A DNA stretch of 64,000 nucleotides. Source: Enoplolaimus lenunculus (Eukaryota; Nematoda; Enoplea; Enoplida; Thoracostomopsidae). Under the pieces are notes generated by a model. It saw nothing but the letters and a program-made list of their open reading frames with translations, was not told the DNA's origin and did no database searches. The position numbers were made by a program, and so were the translations under genes. The stretch is taken from NCBI GenBank assembly GCA_030248215.1, contig JASANG010004073.1, positions 124,001 through 188,000 on the forward strand, written 5' to 3'. Positions 20,401 through 29,517 of the stretch are shown piece after piece. Every line of letters begins with the position of its first letter. Within the stretch, counting starts at the first letter, position 1.

Positions 20401-22221
20401 AGAACTTAAAATTTTAAAATTTCACTTCGTTTTGAATATTTTTCATCTTGTTTGAGATTAAATCTCTTGTTTCGGAATCGTTATACTCTCGCTACGATGA
20501 ATTGATGCTCAACAGAACGCTTGAAACTATGTCAGACGTTGTGTTTTGTCCACGGCCTGCTTGCCAAGCGCCTGTAATTGTCGGTAAGTGTTTAGTCAGA
20601 AAAAGGTGTTTGTTGTTGACCTGGGCTATAATTAATTAAGGTGTGAGGATTTGCGTTATTTTTAAATATATAAAAAATTGTTTGATTAGTGTAAATTAAT
20701 AATATGTACGTATTCGTAGATATATGTTAGGCAGGTGTTAGACGTCTTTTTATCTGTAACTTAAATTGTTATCTCGTTATTGTTCAATTAGGGTATTTTT
20801 TATATTTTATAGATTCTGGTAATGAAACAATGGGAACCTGCTCAATTTGTCAGTTTGTATTTTGTATTTATTGTCGTAAAACGTATCACGGAGTTGCGGA
20901 GTGTGATATTGATCCAGGTAAGTTTATTGAAGGTCAGAAGTAGATAATTTGAAGAACTTTGATGTTTAGGAGCAATAAGCTTGGTAGATTATGTTAAGCT
21001 ACGCAAACATTTTTGTTTTTGTAAAAGTCGAACAAATGAATTTGAGTTGGGGTTTGTGAATGATATTTTAGTATTGTTATCCGCCGTATGTTGAGATGGT
21101 TTAGTTGCCATTCTGTATTGTGCAAGGTATAAGTGTGTGTGATATGTAGTTTTTCACTGGTGTGTTGGTATTTGTGCACAGTAAGTGTATGTAAAAGTCA
21201 GAATCCCATACATGTTATGGCCCATGTTACTGTTAAGGTCGTCCCGGTTTGTGGTGGGTCTGTAAAAGACTAGGCTTACAATCTAGACTACATTTTTTGC
21301 TTATTCTTAGGTTTAGGAATACGCTTTAATCTACAGTTATGGCCCTGAAAGTAACATTGGTCCATGTTATGATATACTGAAATAAGTTGATTTAATGATT
21401 CTCGCTGTGTAGTCGTACCTTTTTTAACTAGTTTATTTGTTCAAGGATTGATTTCTGGCATGGTCTTACTGTTAAACTTTGGGCAAAAATTGTGAAAAGG
21501 ATGCCCTGACCGTACACTTCTAAACATTTTTCAAATTAAACAATTCAAATTTTTTGCCAATTTTGGTGTGAAAAATTTACAGCCGATAAAACGACCCTGA
21601 TTGCTGAGTATCAAAGCGGCGACCAAACAACGAAAAAAGAAATTGCAAAACGATGTGGAAAACGAAATATTGAACGTTTGGTTAATGAGTCACTAGCAAA
21701 AGAATGGATTAAAGACAATGCAAAAAGATGTCCACATTGCAGTGCTGCTATACAGGTTAGTGCGTTCCTATTTGTTGTTGTGCGAACATAAGGAATCCAA
21801 AGACTTTATTGTTCAGTAAGTGGCTGGAATTAATTTTCTTTATGTACAAATTAGTTTGCGCTGTGTTGTACAGCAATTTGCATCCAATGCCGGACGGACT
21901 ATAAAATCGAAAAGTATAGCGTTGCTTATGTGCTGCGCTAATAGATACCATGCCCCGTGAAGTTTTGATTTTTTTGTATGTCAGAAACGTGACGGTTGTA
22001 ACAAAATGACTTGCTGCAAGTGTGGTACGTACTTTTGTTGGATTTGCCTCAAACGATTGCATCATAAAGATCCGTACGGACATTTTAATTCAACGAATTC
22101 ATCGTGTTTCAATCAGTTGTTTTATGGAGTCGACGTAAACGCAGATTTGGTGTTTGATCGTATCGATATCCTGGACGCTGAAAGAAGAGAAGCAGATGAT
22201 GAATTTTTTATGTGGTTTTGA
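17453..22221 (+). CDS. RNF14-like: RNF14-like RBR E3 ubiquitin ligase, nine exons
   Basis: Exons: 17453-17480, 17868-18008, 18166-18296, 19019-19556, 19822-19982, 20457-20583, 20813-20917, 21583-21755, 21985-22221. All junction phases agree, giving 546 residues against 474 in human RNF14. The start MESDCEAQC|DELLALESIFDG aligns with the human N-terminus. Residues about 8-140 form the RWD domain; a low-complexity Ser-rich linker follows. RING1 has C275, C278, C287, C293, H295, C298 and C301. The IBR starts at C364 (CPRPAC) and includes CSICQFVFCIYC. RING2 starts at C460/C463 (CPHC), with C473 in DGCNKM at the catalytic position of RBR ligases, ending YFCWIC and a RNF14-type tail (SSCFNQLFYGVDV). 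RBR enzymes take ubiquitin from E2 onto this cysteine, then pass it to substrate. Human RNF14 works with androgen receptor and stalled-ribosome substrates; conservation of that role is inferred. Confidence 0.93.
21219..21362 (+). mobile_element. Family B MITE in an RNF14-like intron, perfect 8-bp TSD
   Basis: It lies between exons 7 and 8. The ends GGCCCATGTTAC and ..GTAACATTGGTC are inverted. The direct flanks CATGTTAT (21211-21218 and 21363-21370) are identical. The hexamer body is short. Confidence 0.75.
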
Positions 22222-22339
22222 ATGTGGGTACGAAAATGGACTTTTCTAAATGTCATTTTGGCCGGGTTAAATATACAGTAGGCTGTAAGTTGAAATATCT
22301 TTTGTTTGCAGCAACTGGGGTACTTACCTGTTAAGTTTC

Positions 22340-22415
22340 CCTCGTATTTGACAAGCTGTAACCTAAGCTAAAGCCTAAGTCTTAGAACAAGCTTAAGCTT
22401 AAACCTAAACGTAAT
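22340..22415 (-). repeat. TTAGGC-type fragment
   Basis: CTAAGCTAAAGCCTAAGTCTTA..GCTTAAACCTAAACG is a short decayed remnant of the family A/B body. The rest of 22222-22890 shows no gene. Confidence 0.35.
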
Positions 22416-23261
22416 CGTGTGACAGTGTAATAATAGAAATACTGTGGCGTACTTTTGCCTTCTATTACATTAACACTAGTGGGAATGGACCAAGCAAGCA
22501 CCTCCGCTGGGTGGGCGCGGTTTGTGTCGTTTTGAAGTATGATCGTTTCTTTACCTGTCGCTTTTGAATTAGTGTCCTTTCTAACACACTGAAGCCAAAG
22601 TGTGTCGTTATGAATGAAGTTAAGCCTTAGCAACTCTGGCAGTCCCACCAGAAAACGAGGCGAACATGAGTAACATGCCTGTATGTGATTGTATTTGTAA
22701 ATAGAAACGTATATGAATATTTGTATATATATAGCAACGTAAACGTGTCACTTTGATGGTGTTAATAGTAATTGGTATATACGAAATTTGAACGAACTAG
22801 TATTTTTTTAATGTAACTTATTGTTCTCGTTGGTTAATTAACGTTGTATTATTAAAACTTCTCAGTAAAACGAGAGTTGGTTTAAAGCTATGAGCGCAAT
22901 AATGAAAGGATTTTAGGTAATATATTGAGCGTCTGGTACAACCGGAGGTAAAAAGTACTGAGGCGAACGTCAATACAATTTACCGGATCCGGCGGTAAAC
23001 AAAATTTGTCGGAGCTTACAGTTATCAACTTCACAAACGAAATTGCCGAAACCTCGAGCAGAAGTTCTGTCGGAGTCAAACCGCAGATTGTACACTGCTG
23101 AAGTGCGAATGTAACTGCACGTGAAGCCCAAGTCAATGCTGCACTGTTCATGGCGGCCAATGTTATTTTGGACCGTAACAGTAGATTCAGCATATTCTTA
23201 AAGCGTAATCCTTTGAAAAATGTATCTCAAAGTCAACGCAAAAATGTATTCTTGAAAGCCA

Positions 23262-23534
23262 GGGTGCAATCGGAGGTAAAAAATTCCGGAGCCGGAGGTC
23301 AACGAAAACTGCCGGAACCGGAGGTCAATGAAACTTGCCGGTACCGGAGGTGAGGCGAAATTAGGTGGGAAGCGATGGTTAATTATTTAATTTTAGCCAA
23401 TATCTGCAATACGTTGTTATGTTGTTTAAATGAGCTAAACAGATAAATTTTCTAAAATTATGCAAAATTTTACAACCGAAAATTCCGGAACTTTCGGCAA
23501 AAATTGTACCGGAGGCGGACCTCTGGTTGTACCC
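23262..23534. mobile_element. AGGGTGCAACCGGAGGT-ended MITE
   Basis: The left end AGGGTGCAATCGGAGGT pairs with right end ACCTCTGGTTGTACCCTT. The inside repeats 'ccggagccggaggtcaa'. Similar sequence at 22920-23030 and 24110-24422, with the same GAGGCGAAATTAGGTGG and AATATCTGCAATA blocks, indicates tandem or clustered relatives. Confidence 0.55.
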
Positions 23535-23629
23535 TTATATAAGCCTGGGCCAGTGTTACCCTAACGCCTGTCCTATTTTCGCGGAGCAACAATGTACCAT
23601 GAGTAGATGCAACAAATATAATTGGAACG

Positions 23630-23935
23630 GTGGGGACGGAGGGAAAGTTGGAACAACGGGACAGTTGGAACAGCGGGACAGTTCGGACAGTTTGGGACAT
23701 CAGGACAGGTGAGACAGCGGGACAATTGGGAGTGCGGACAGCTGGGACAGTTTTATAACCTCGGGGCAGTTCGGACAGCTTGAAAGTTGGGCCAGCGGGG
23801 CAGTTGGGACTGCGGGACAGTTGGGATAGCGAGACAGTTGAGAGAGCGGGACAGTTGGGACAGCGCAACAGTTGGGCCAGTAGGAACAACCGGACATTTG
23901 TGCCAGCGGGATAGTTGTGACAGAGGGTCAGCTCA
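23630..23935 (+). repeat. GGGACAGTTGG minisatellite
   Basis: Degenerate tandem units of the form GCGGGACAGTTGGGACA fill about 300 bp. The frames that look open across it on the minus strand (P/C/S-rich) are products of the repeat. Confidence 0.7.
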
Positions 23936-24109
23936 AATCACAAGGAAAAGCTCCTGCACGTAGATCAGTTTTCTTTAATTCGAATCTCAGAGGGGGTGCT
24001 GCCCCCCTGAACCCCGTCAAGTTTAGGAGACCTTAAACAGGATGGGGGCTGTCGCACCACAAACCCCCCACACCAAGCAATTCATTATTGGCACACATAT
24101 TCTGCTCAG

Positions 24110-24425
24110 CCTCTGAGCCGGAGGTCATTGAAATTTGCCGGAGCCGTAGGTGAGGCGAAATTAGGTAGTGAAAATGATGGTTAATTATTAAATTTTAGCG
24201 AATATCTGCAATATGTTGTTAAGTTATTTAGTTTCAGGTTTAAATTTTCTGTGAAATTTTGGAAATTACTTTCTGAAAATTGTGACGAAAGTAAAATGTT
24301 GCTAAATTATGCAAACTACCAAAATGGCCAGAACCTGCGGCAAAAATTCTACCGAAGCCGGAACAACATCCGGAGGTCGATTTTCTGCCGGAGCCGGAGG
24401 CAGACCTCCGGTTGTACCCTGGTAT
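24110..24425. mobile_element. AGGGTRCAACCGGAGGT-family MITE, right part
   Basis: It has 'gccggaggtcattgaaatttgccggagccg', the AAATTAGGTAGTG block and a right end GACCTCCGGTTGTACCCTG. It parallels 23330-23534. 24426-24850 shows nothing recognisable. Confidence 0.5.
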
Positions 24426-24850
24426 ATAATATATTTGGCTGAGCATGTGTAAACAGGAGTGCCATGTTTGCAGTCTTGGTATATTGCTGTCCCTGGAATA
24501 TGGGACGGCCTTTATCGTAACGTTCCGTAAAACCGATAGCCTGCTGAAGAAGTCGTACCTTTAACAGGAATATCTCATATGCATTTGTTCATAGTTCGGT
24601 TAAAATGATTAGATTCGAATTTGTTCAACCGAAGTTTTCAAAGTGTTACAACTGCACTTATCTACTGAGTTATTGGATGCGGTCTAACTGGATTCGAAAT
24701 TTTGCTAAAAATTCTGTGGTTGTTTTGAATTTGAAACTTCGTACAAACTTATAGTTTAGGAATTGTTTCTGCAAGAATACAAATTAATGTTTTTTGTGTT
24801 TGCAAATAATCGTTTTCACTGATGATAATTCATGAGGTCTGTTAAAGTAC

Positions 24851-25100
24851 ACTGTAAATTCCAATGAGTTGATTAGTCAATTCAGCTATCGAGTTGGTTA
24901 TTTCTGAATTAATATCAGTAAACATAAACTCACTCTGAGTTGAGTTCATTCTCACTGACTTGAGCGGCCTCTGGGTCAGTTGGTTAATTAACTCAGAATG
25001 TATTGAATCAGCTCAAAATTCTGAGTTCTGATAGTCCTAACTCAGACTGAGTGATTCAATTTATTCTGAGTTAAAATAAACTCACTGAAATTTACAGTAT
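24851..25100. mobile_element. CACTGTAAATTCCA-ended MITE
   Basis: The left end CACTGTAAATTCCAATGAGT pairs with right end CTCACTGAAATTTACAGTAT. The interior is rich in (A)ACTCAGA/TCTGAGTT words. Related copies are at 56322-57042 and 61435-61692. 25101-25570 is AT-rich with no gene. Confidence 0.65.
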
Positions 25101-25570
25101 ACGAAATTTAGATCGATTTATTTTTATAAGTTTTGTGACAAATTTCTTAAATGAAAATATGCCACACTCAAATATTTGCAACCAAAGATGCGCAATAGAC
25201 TGGTTAAACGGGACGCAGATATTGAATGCCGCTCCTAAGAATGTCTTCATGCCCTGGAACCGGAAGCACTCCAGTAAAAATGTACTCTCTAAAAAGTTTA
25301 TATTTCTAGCTTAACTAAACTTTATAATATGCGATTAGGTAAAACATAAATAGCTGGATAGACTAAACTAGGATTTTAAGTTAAATTTAAACATATTTTC
25401 AAATTTGTATCAAGTTTAAGCTAAACTTATTTTGGGTTTAAATCTAGAGATACTCAGACACTAAGTAGTTTATAAAATTCATTAACCTTTAAAATAAAAC
25501 TAAAAAATTATGTCAGATTTTAAATGAGTTTAAGCATAAATCAAACAATTAGTTTAGTTAATCTAGAAAG

Positions 25571-25841
25571 TTAAACCTTTCACTCATAGAGCATACTATG
25601 AGCAACTAAAAACAATAATGTACGAGCAATACACACACTGTGAGCAGTGTTTAATATTTATAACATATATGCGCTGTGCAAAATCTCCACAAGACGTGAG
25701 AGCCTAGTCGGGCTCAAGCGTCAAGCTCCTATTGCTCAGTGGTCACGGTAAACGCCCCCCATCCGTGAGACTGGGGATCGAATTTTACCTTGAAATTACA
25801 TCTCATATAAAATTGAAAATATTCATGTGAGAAAGGGTTAA
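25571..25841 (+). mobile_element. TTAA-flanked piggyBac-type MITE with tRNA-like core
   Basis: TTAA (25571-25574) is followed by an eroded ACCTTTCACTCAT end. The other end is ATTCATGTGAGAAAGGG then TTAA (25838-25841). Inside, GCTCAGTGGTCACGGTAAACGC and GACTGGGGATCGAATTT resemble the A- and B-box parts of a tRNA. Confidence 0.6.
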
Positions 25842-26094
25842 TTTAATACTGCTAGATTAGTTTAAGCTTACATCGAGTTAGTTTAGTCTTAGTAGTACAT
25901 GGCAATTGCTTTAATTTTGTTCGCTAAAAATACTGTAACCCCGTCTGTGATTTAGCACACAACATTAATTTAATTCCATTTAATGAAGACAATTTGTCGT
26001 CAATTTTGTACACCAAAAATCATATTGCATTTGTAAAATTGCACAATGAATATTATACACATTAATAATTTTAACTTTTAGCTATCACCAGCTG

Positions 26095-26275
26095 AGTCAG
26101 AAGCACAGAACTGGGGCAGAACTGTGGTATAAGCGTAATCTTAAGTCTAAGCCTATAAGCGTTAGACTGAGCTTATATGTAAGCATAAGCCTAACCAAAA
26201 AAATGTCTAAAGTTCAAGCTTACTGTATTCCAGTCGTGCTGAATATTACGTTCCGCCTTTGATCTTTACATGGCC
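26095..26275 (-). mobile_element. Family A MITE with near-perfect TSD
   Basis: It is in reverse orientation and ends ..CGTTCCGCCTTTGATCTTTACATGGCC. Flanks ACCAGCTG (26087-26094) and AACAGCTG (26276-26283) match at 7 of 8. Confidence 0.65.
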
Positions 26276-26438
26276 AACAGCTGCGTAAACCCAAACGTTG
26301 CGAATGTGTCTAAAGATTTTGGAACGGCTTAAAGTTTTAAGCTTTATTTGAATATTCGAAATTTGTTCCTATATCCGAAACTACACTGTAGTTTTCTGAA
26401 GACTGTGATGTGGGTAAAGATTTTTCACCCGCTCCAAA

Positions 26439-27725
26439 TTAATGCGACTCAGAATGCTGGCTATTAATAGTTTCGGCAAGTTGATACAAAAATTTAGACA
26501 ATTCTGATATATTGCATCCTGCAGGTATTGCTAATTGCTTAACGAATTCATTCATACGACTAGTTTGCATTTCAAGGTCGATCTTCTCGTTGCCAGACAA
26601 ACAGCCGCCGTTTTCATGCTGTAATCGTGTGAATTTATGGCGTCCCTCGGGATCTTTACGGACTCGGCTTCCGGAAGGATTAGCCGGGGATAGCGGAGCT
26701 AACCGACGGTGAGCGATTTCCATCTCTTGCCGCAATAACCCGAGCAAATGAAGCCGTTGTTGATCAGTAAGTTTTGAATCGTTTTGTACCTAAAATTAAC
26801 GCTAGTTTTTTCAACCAAATACTCCAAATACTTTTACAGTATCGTAACGGTATAGCCTCGGCATTAGAATAAGCGTAACACTAAGGTTAATCCAAAGCAA
26901 AAAAATTAGTCTAAAGACTAATCAGCGTTACTCTATTGCAGTCTCGCAGAAAAACGGGACGCCAATAAACCTGACGTGGGTTCGTCTGTGTATAGCACTT
27001 TTTGTGCCAGTTATTATAACCAATTAGAACCGGATAATAATTGGTTAAAGTTTTCCTGTTGTTTCAAATCAGGTTGTGCCAAACAGGTTAATTTGTTGAA
27101 ATTCAATTGTTTAAAAAATTGCTGGAATGATGCAAAATTTGCTTGAAGTAAATCTCGCTATGAAATGTAATAAAAATTATTTAAAATGAGCGCATGTTAA
27201 AATCAGGTGCGGAACGTTATCCCGTGGGACTGGAATAGAGTAAGCTTGTTAAGATTTAGACTATTGTTTTTGCACAGGCTTAGGCTTAGGAAAACGCTCA
27301 TTCTAACGCTTAGGTTTAGGTTTTGGCTTAAACTTACGAATATGAATATAAATACTGTTCCGCCCCTGTTCTATACATTGGCTGTTAAATGTAAGAGAAT
27401 CACAGTGGACGATCCAGAAATTTTTAACGGGAAACGTCCGCATTATATTTTGTGAAAAACACCTCGCGACCGAAGCTATCAAGAAGACAAACGTATTTTC
27501 GTGGCACAAATGTTAAAATTCGTAAGTTAGAGACTTTACAATTATATCATAATAATTTTCTGACGGGGACAAGTACCCCCCGCTCTCCGCCGTGTCTCTG
27601 CATCCGCCCCTTTTAAGACAAATTTTAGTAAAATATATTTGAAAACTTACCTCAGCATAAATTTGAAGTACGGCATTAAGCGATAATTTAAATTCATCAA
27701 TGCTTTCGTTGCAATGTTGTGACAT
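26439..27725 (-). CDS. 141-residue orphan helical protein, two exons
   Basis: Exon 1 (27651-27725) starts with GAAATGT and encodes MSQHCNESIDEFKLSLNAVL.., ending GAG|GTAAGT. Exon 2 (26439-26789) follows TTAATTTTAG| in phase 0, begins VQNDSKLTDQQRLHLLGLL and ends ..LAETINSQHSESH before TAA. The frame stays open upstream of the chosen ATG, but no other in-frame ATG is seen nearby. The protein is largely amphipathic helix with a central P/R/G-rich hinge (PLSPANPSGSRVRKDPEG). No signal peptide or membrane segment is seen. The family is not recognised. The 861-bp intron holds two family A remnants. A longer gene with further 5' exons cannot be excluded. Confidence 0.65.
26860..26972 (-). repeat. 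Family A MITE fragment
   Basis: AAAAAAATTAGTCTAAAGACTAA, ACTCTATTGCAGTC and GCAGAAAAACG identify the right half of a reversed family A copy. It lies in the intron of the 141-residue gene. Confidence 0.5.
27190..27382 (+). mobile_element. Family A MITE in the intron of the orphan gene
   Basis: CATGTTAAAATCAGGTGCGG, GTGGGACTGGAATAGAG, a hexamer body, and ATACTGTTCCGCCCCTGTTC give the full family order. The termini are slightly eroded. Confidence 0.65.
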
Positions 27726-28014
27726 TTCTACAAAAACGACTAAACACAGAGTCACATTTAAATGATCCAAAATTTAATTATTAATGTTTAGTACGCGCTC
27801 GCTGTGTAACTTTGAACCCGTATTCATCGGTTGATAGAATTTCAATTGAGGTTCACAGTAAAATATAGAAGAAAATTTGTAAATTGAATAGTTTTTTTGA
27901 AAACTAAACATTGTTTTGAAGTCATTGTTTAAATTTCACATTCTATTATTTATTCTCTTTAGTTATAATTGTCACTGCTTTGAAATTTATATTTTTTAAT
28001 TCAGCATATTGTCT

Positions 28015-28130
28015 TCTTTTGAATAAAAATAGTTAATAATATATACATATATGTTTATTATATATATATATATATAACATATATGTGCATATACACATAT
28101 ACAGATATATACAAACAAATACATATAAAC
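28015..28130. repeat. TATA/ATAC low-complexity tract
   Basis: It is a run of ATATATACATATATG-type dinucleotide and hexanucleotide repeats. No gene is seen in 27780-28339. Confidence 0.7.
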
Positions 28131-28339
28131 CTGGGTGCGACCGGATACCAAAAACTGTCGGAGCTGGATAATGAATTCAAATGTAATACTAGATTGCATT
28201 CAGATATCAGAACGTAGCTTACAATTTTTCCTTCCGTGGCTTAAGGTACCCAAAGTGTTAACGTGACAAAGTTTAACATCTCATAATATGCATTCTTAAC
28301 ATGTTTTTGTAGCGTTGCGTCCAGTTGCAATATTCGTTT

Positions 28340-28900
28340 GGCTCATGTTCCTTTTAAGGGCATCCAGTTTTCTGTAGGTCAGAGGTTGCTAAGGTCAGGG
28401 ATGGGAGCGTCAGTCTCTGCAGTCTCGGCAAGTCTCGGTGTTTGGTAGGTCTCGGTTTCCTGAGTCTCGGTGGTTTGGAACCGACACCAGAAGTCGAGAA
28501 TTCATCAACTGCTAGTAGACCTGTAAAAATGAAAAGTTAATATTATTGAAGCAAGTAATGCCTGATGAATAAAATTTCGCTATGAATCTATGAATTTACA
28601 TAGTTACCCAATAATTTTAGCAGATATTCTGAAAACACGCAAAAAACTACGAAAAACACAAAAATCTACGAAAAAAGCATTAGAATAAATATTTATTTCG
28701 GTGATGACCAAAAATTTCTCTTTACCGAGATTTTCATGGCCGGTCATCACCCATCCCTGGCTCCCATTGAAGCTATTATTTTTGCTTAGCCTTAGACTTA
28801 GTTACAGACCCATTTTTACGCTGAAGTTTAGGCTTAGCCTTAGGAATTACAGAAATATGTTGAGACATATTCTGTTACGCCCATAGAATAACATTCGTCC
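28340..28900 (+). mobile_element. Family B MITE split by an hAT-type MITE
   Basis: The left part (GGCTCATGTTCCTTTTAAGG, then TTTTCTGTAGGTC) and right part (TTTTTGCTTAGCCTTAGAC .. TTCTGTTACGCCC, AACATTCGTCC) belong to one family B copy. The segment 28396-28759 interrupts it. Confidence 0.55.
28396..28759. mobile_element. hAT-type MITE (CAGGGATGGG ends), nested
   Basis: It starts CAGGGATGGGAGC and ends CACCCATCCCTG, inverted 10-bp termini of the hAT CAGGG class. The 8-bp flanks (GCTAAGGT and GCTCCCAT) do not match well. The interior has repeats of AGTCTCGG and of 'aaaaac(t)acgaaaaa'. Confidence 0.5.
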
Positions 28901-29233
28901 ATTTATATTTGGTTTCCAGCGTCATTGTTACCCAATAAAGATTGTGAACGTACACGGTCACATGCAAACATTTACATTGCATGTGTGCCAGAAAAAATAT
29001 GTAAAACTAAGTCAATCATTTCGACGGTACTTGGCATAAATCTGAATGATGGTATATTTTTTAAAAATATCCGGCAAGTTAAAATACAGGAGCCGGAGAT
29101 GGATGTCGATTTTTTGCCGCAGCCGGAGCCGAAACCGGATATTCGATCGCATCCTGATATAAGCACATATACATATATACATACACATACTTGTATAGTT
29201 ATATTCATATAAATATATGTACATATATCTTAC

Positions 29234-29258
29234 TAGAGCGTGGCTTGCTCACGCTCTA
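29234..29258 (-). terminator. Perfect 9-bp stem-loop about 90 bases 3' of a stop codon
   Basis: TAGAGCGTG and its reverse complement CACGCTCTA flank a 7-base loop. On the minus strand it follows the stop at 29345. It does not match the histone 3' stem-loop. It could be a 3' UTR element or chance; no AATAAA is seen close by. Confidence 0.3.
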
Positions 29259-29344
29259 TTATATATTGCATAAAACAATCAAAAATTAAATTTTTGTTTA
29301 ATTTCCAAACGTTAGCTTTAAAATACCAGTAAACTTTGAAGCGT

Positions 29345-29517
29345 TCACACTTTACTTGGATAATATTCTGTCGGTACAAAGGCTTTTGATTTGCGTTTTG
29401 CGACACTTGGATTGGAAATTTTTGATTTTTCCAAATTTTCTTGCGGGAAATAATCGTTTTCAACGATTGTCTGTTTCGTTGATAGTGCAGATGGCGCAGT
29501 CGTAGTGAATGGATCGT
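29345..29517 (-). CDS. Last coding exon of the large disordered-protein gene
   Basis: Acceptor AAATATTTCAG|AC; it encodes DDPFTTTAPSALSTKQTIV.. and ends ..EYYPSKV before TGA at 29345. Its phase 1 start fits the donor at 31531 (CAA G|GTAAAT). Confidence 0.65.

Noticed and set aside
23470-23897. C/P/S-rich open frames on the minus strand
   Set aside because: They arise from the GGGACAGTTGG minisatellite.
27726-27770. Signal peptide upstream of the 141-residue protein
   Set aside because: The frame is open and hydrophobic there, but it has no ATG; the first in-frame ATG is at 27725.
28559-28610. Hammerhead ribozyme (CTGATGA)
   Set aside because: The second core GAAA and the three stems are absent.
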